A stretch of DNA of 41,126 nucleotides from Clostridia bacterium (lineage in GTDB: Bacteria; Bacillota; Clostridia; Lachnospirales; Lachnospiraceae). The stretch covers positions 1-41,126 of the forward strand of contig JAQXQS010000122.1 of assembly GCA_029101305.1 (NCBI GenBank). Direction: 5' to 3'. The position numbers were made by a program, and so were the translations under genes. A model generated the notes under the pieces. The model did no database searches. It was not told the DNA's origin and saw only the letters and a list, made by a program, of their open reading frames with translations. Positions 39,513-41,126 of this stretch are shown here, one piece after another. The first letter of the stretch is position 1, and every line of letters starts with the position of its first letter.

Positions 39513-41126
39513 ATGTCTGTGATCAACGAAAGAAGCAATTTTGATTTTGCGTTTCAACCTGTAACGAGACTGTTTGAAGAGCAGGTGCGGCTTCATCCTG
39601 ACAAATGTGCTGTGGTTTCTGGTAAGGAAAGCCTTACTTATGCCCAGCTAAATGAAAGAGCAAACAAAATTGCCAATTCACTTATTGAAAAAGGTGTTGG
39701 CCGCGAGAAAATCGTGGGTGTGGTACTTGAACGCTGCTGTGATTTCTATGCGGTACGGCAGGGCATTTTAAAATCCGGAGGTGCGTTTGCTGTTGCAGCT
39801 CCTGACTATCCGGACGACAGAATCCAGTTTATTTTCGAAGATGCCGGTGTGCCTTTTATTATCACAACCAAGGAAATCGCGGAGGAACGAGGGGAATTAT
39901 TTTCCAGGCTTTCCGGCACCGTACTCTTGCTTTCGGAACTGCTTGAAAACGAAAATACCGGAAACCCGGATACCGAAATTAAAGAACATGACCTTTGCTA
40001 TTGTATCTATACCTCCGGCTCCACTGGCAAACCCAAAGGGGTTATGATCGAGCATATTAATCTTGCGAACTTCGTAAATCCAGATCCAAGGAATGGAGAA
40101 ACCTATGGCTATGTAAGCCGAGGCAGTGTTTCTCTTTCCATGGCTGCTATGACATTTGACGTATCTGTACTGGAGGAATTTATTCCTCTCACAAACGGGC
40201 TTACTGCGGTGATCGCAAGTGACGAAGAGATTCTGAATCCAGTCATGCTTGGTGATTTAATTGTAAAAAACAATGTGGATATTATGACCACAACACCGAC
40301 CTATCTGTCCAATATGATCGACCTGCCGCAGCTGCGGGAAGCTGCTTCCAGAATTAAGGTTTTTGATGTAGGGGCAGAGGCTTTTCCACCTGCTCTCTAT
40401 GATAAAATCCGTCTGGTGAATCCGGATGCCTATATTATGAATGGCTATGGACCGACGGAGACAACCATAAGCTGTACCATGAAGGTAATTACCGAAGGCA
40501 AAAATATTACCATTGGTGCGCCAAATGGGAATGTTAAGGTCTACGTGGTGGACAAAGAGAATAAAGTCCTTCCGGACGGGGAAACAGGAGAGCTTGTAGT
40601 TGCCGGTCTGGGAGTCGGCAGGGGCTATATTAATCTGCCTGAAAAAACAGCCCAGGTTTTTATTGAACTGAATGGAGAACGGGCATACAAAACAGGCGAC
40701 CTTGCAAAGATCAACCAGGATGGCGAGATTGAATTTTTCGGAAGAATTGATAATCAGATCAAGCTTCGCGGCCTGCGAATCGAGCTTGGAGAAATTGAAG
40801 AAGTAATAAACAGTTTCCCTGGAATTGTCACCAGTATTACCGTACCGGTTGATAATAAATATCTCTGCTGCTATTTTATGGCAGACCGTACCATTGATTC
40901 TGAGGAGCTTGGTTCCTATGCGTCAGAATCCCTGGCCCATTATATGGTGCCGGATGTTTTTGTCCAGCTGGACAAAATGCCGCTGACCCAGAATGGCAAA
41001 ATCGATAAAAAAGCATTGCCTAAACCAGTGGCACAGCCGAAGAACCTGAAAGAGCCGGAAACACCGATGCAGAAAAAGATTTTTGAAATCGTTGCCAGGG
41101 TTGTGGAAAATGACTTTTTCGGAATC
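39513..41126 (+). CDS. Amino-acid adenylation (NRPS-like) protein, C-terminus off window
   Basis: An open frame of 538 codons runs from ATG 39513, behind AGGAGGTGCAGG, to the window edge with no stop. It starts directly with an adenylation domain. The core motifs are CIYTSGSTGKPKGVMIEH (A3), MTFDVSVLEEF (A4), NGYGPTETTISC (A5), YKTGDLAKINQDG (A7), GRIDNQIKLRGLRIELGEIE (A8) and NGKIDKKALPK (A10). The last ~25 codons (ETPMQKKIFEIVARVVENDF) look like the start of a carrier (T) domain. By eye alignment with GrsA the first eight pocket residues read roughly D-V-L-T-F-V-G-I, which I cannot assign to a substrate. The module would load an amino or related acid onto a phosphopantetheine arm. The upstream MATE-ATPase gene is 13 bp away, so they form one operon. 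Confidence 0.92.
   Translation, partial: MSVINERSNFDFAFQPVTRLFEEQVRLHPDKCAVVSGKESLTYAQLNERANKIANSLIEKGVGREKIVGVVLERCCDFYAVRQGILKSGGAFAVAAPDYPDDRIQFIFEDAGVPFIITTKEIAEERGELFSRLSGTVLLLSELLENENTGNPDTEIKEHDLCYCIYTSGSTGKPKGVMIEHINLANFVNPDPRNGETYGYVSRGSVSLSMAAMTFDVSVLEEFIPLTNGLTAVIASDEEILNPVMLGDLIVKNNVDIMTTTPTYLSNMIDLPQLREAASRIKVFDVGAEAFPPALYDKIRLVNPDAYIMNGYGPTETTISCTMKVITEGKNITIGAPNGNVKVYVVDKENKVLPDGETGELVVAGLGVGRGYINLPEKTAQVFIELNGERAYKTGDLAKINQDGEIEFFGRIDNQIKLRGLRIELGEIEEVINSFPGIVTSITVPVDNKYLCCYFMADRTIDSEELGSYASESLAHYMVPDVFVQLDKMPLTQNGKIDKKALPKPVAQPKNLKEPETPMQKKIFEIVARVVENDFFGI

Overview
The window looks like a chromosomal stretch from an anaerobic gut Firmicute of the Lachnospiraceae type (Blautia-like). 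The reasons are moderate GC content, strong AGGAGG-type ribosome sites, Clostridia-style two-subunit L-serine dehydratase, acetolactate-synthase-like enzymes, a dpp-type peptide transporter and a MATE transporter fused to an RsbW-like ATPase. This assignment is an inference from gene content. No rRNA, tRNA, CRISPR array, integrase or insertion sequence was seen.

Layout. (1) 1-2.6 kb: an AraC-family regulator running off the left edge, divergent from a GH51 alpha-L-arabinofuranosidase, with repeat-based operator candidates between them. (2) 2.7-5.1 kb, minus strand: a glycerol-3-phosphate cytidylyltransferase and a standalone acetolactate-synthase-like ThDP enzyme behind a leader terminator. 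(3) 5.4-20.7 kb: a long plus-strand catabolic region. It holds sdaAB-sdaAA, an RpiR-type regulator, then a strong promoter and attenuator-like leader, then both subunits of aconitase X, an M20 carbamoylase-like amidohydrolase, a TrzA/HutF-like deaminase, a NMT1/TauA-type binding protein, HutI, an ABC permease, an ABC ATPase interrupted by an in-frame TAG, HutD, a LarA-like (DUF2088) protein and an ammonium transporter fused to a PII domain. The set suggests import and stepwise opening of an imidazole-type nitrogen compound with ammonia release. HutH and HutU are absent from the window, and the AcnX and LarA-like partners do not fit the textbook histidine pathway. This is the best candidate here for an undescribed system.

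(4) 20.9-28.9 kb: cell-surface polymer genes. They are an acyltransferase-3 membrane protein, a cytidylyltransferase fused to a degenerate Gfo/Idh/MocA domain, a LicD protein with a TPR-like tail, a second LicD-like protein that has lost the acidic motif, and a second ThDP enzyme. (5) 28.9-29.6 kb: no gene, but two roughly 175-nt copies of a structured RNA-like element in inverted orientation. Their stems show compensatory changes, so this is a strong noncoding RNA candidate. (6) 29.6-37.6 kb: an SDR reductase, then an L-cysteine desulfidase-family gene leading a dppBCADF peptide ABC transporter. (7) 37.7 kb to the right edge: a MATE transporter fused to an anti-sigma-type ATPase, followed by an NRPS-like gene whose adenylation domain and start of a carrier domain are visible before the window ends.

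Several starts were moved from the longest reading frame to the codon with the best ribosome site: sdaAB, acnX large subunit, M20, hutI, hutD, acyltransferase, second LicD, cysteine desulfidase (TTG) and dppA. All promoter, hairpin and repeat calls were made by eye.
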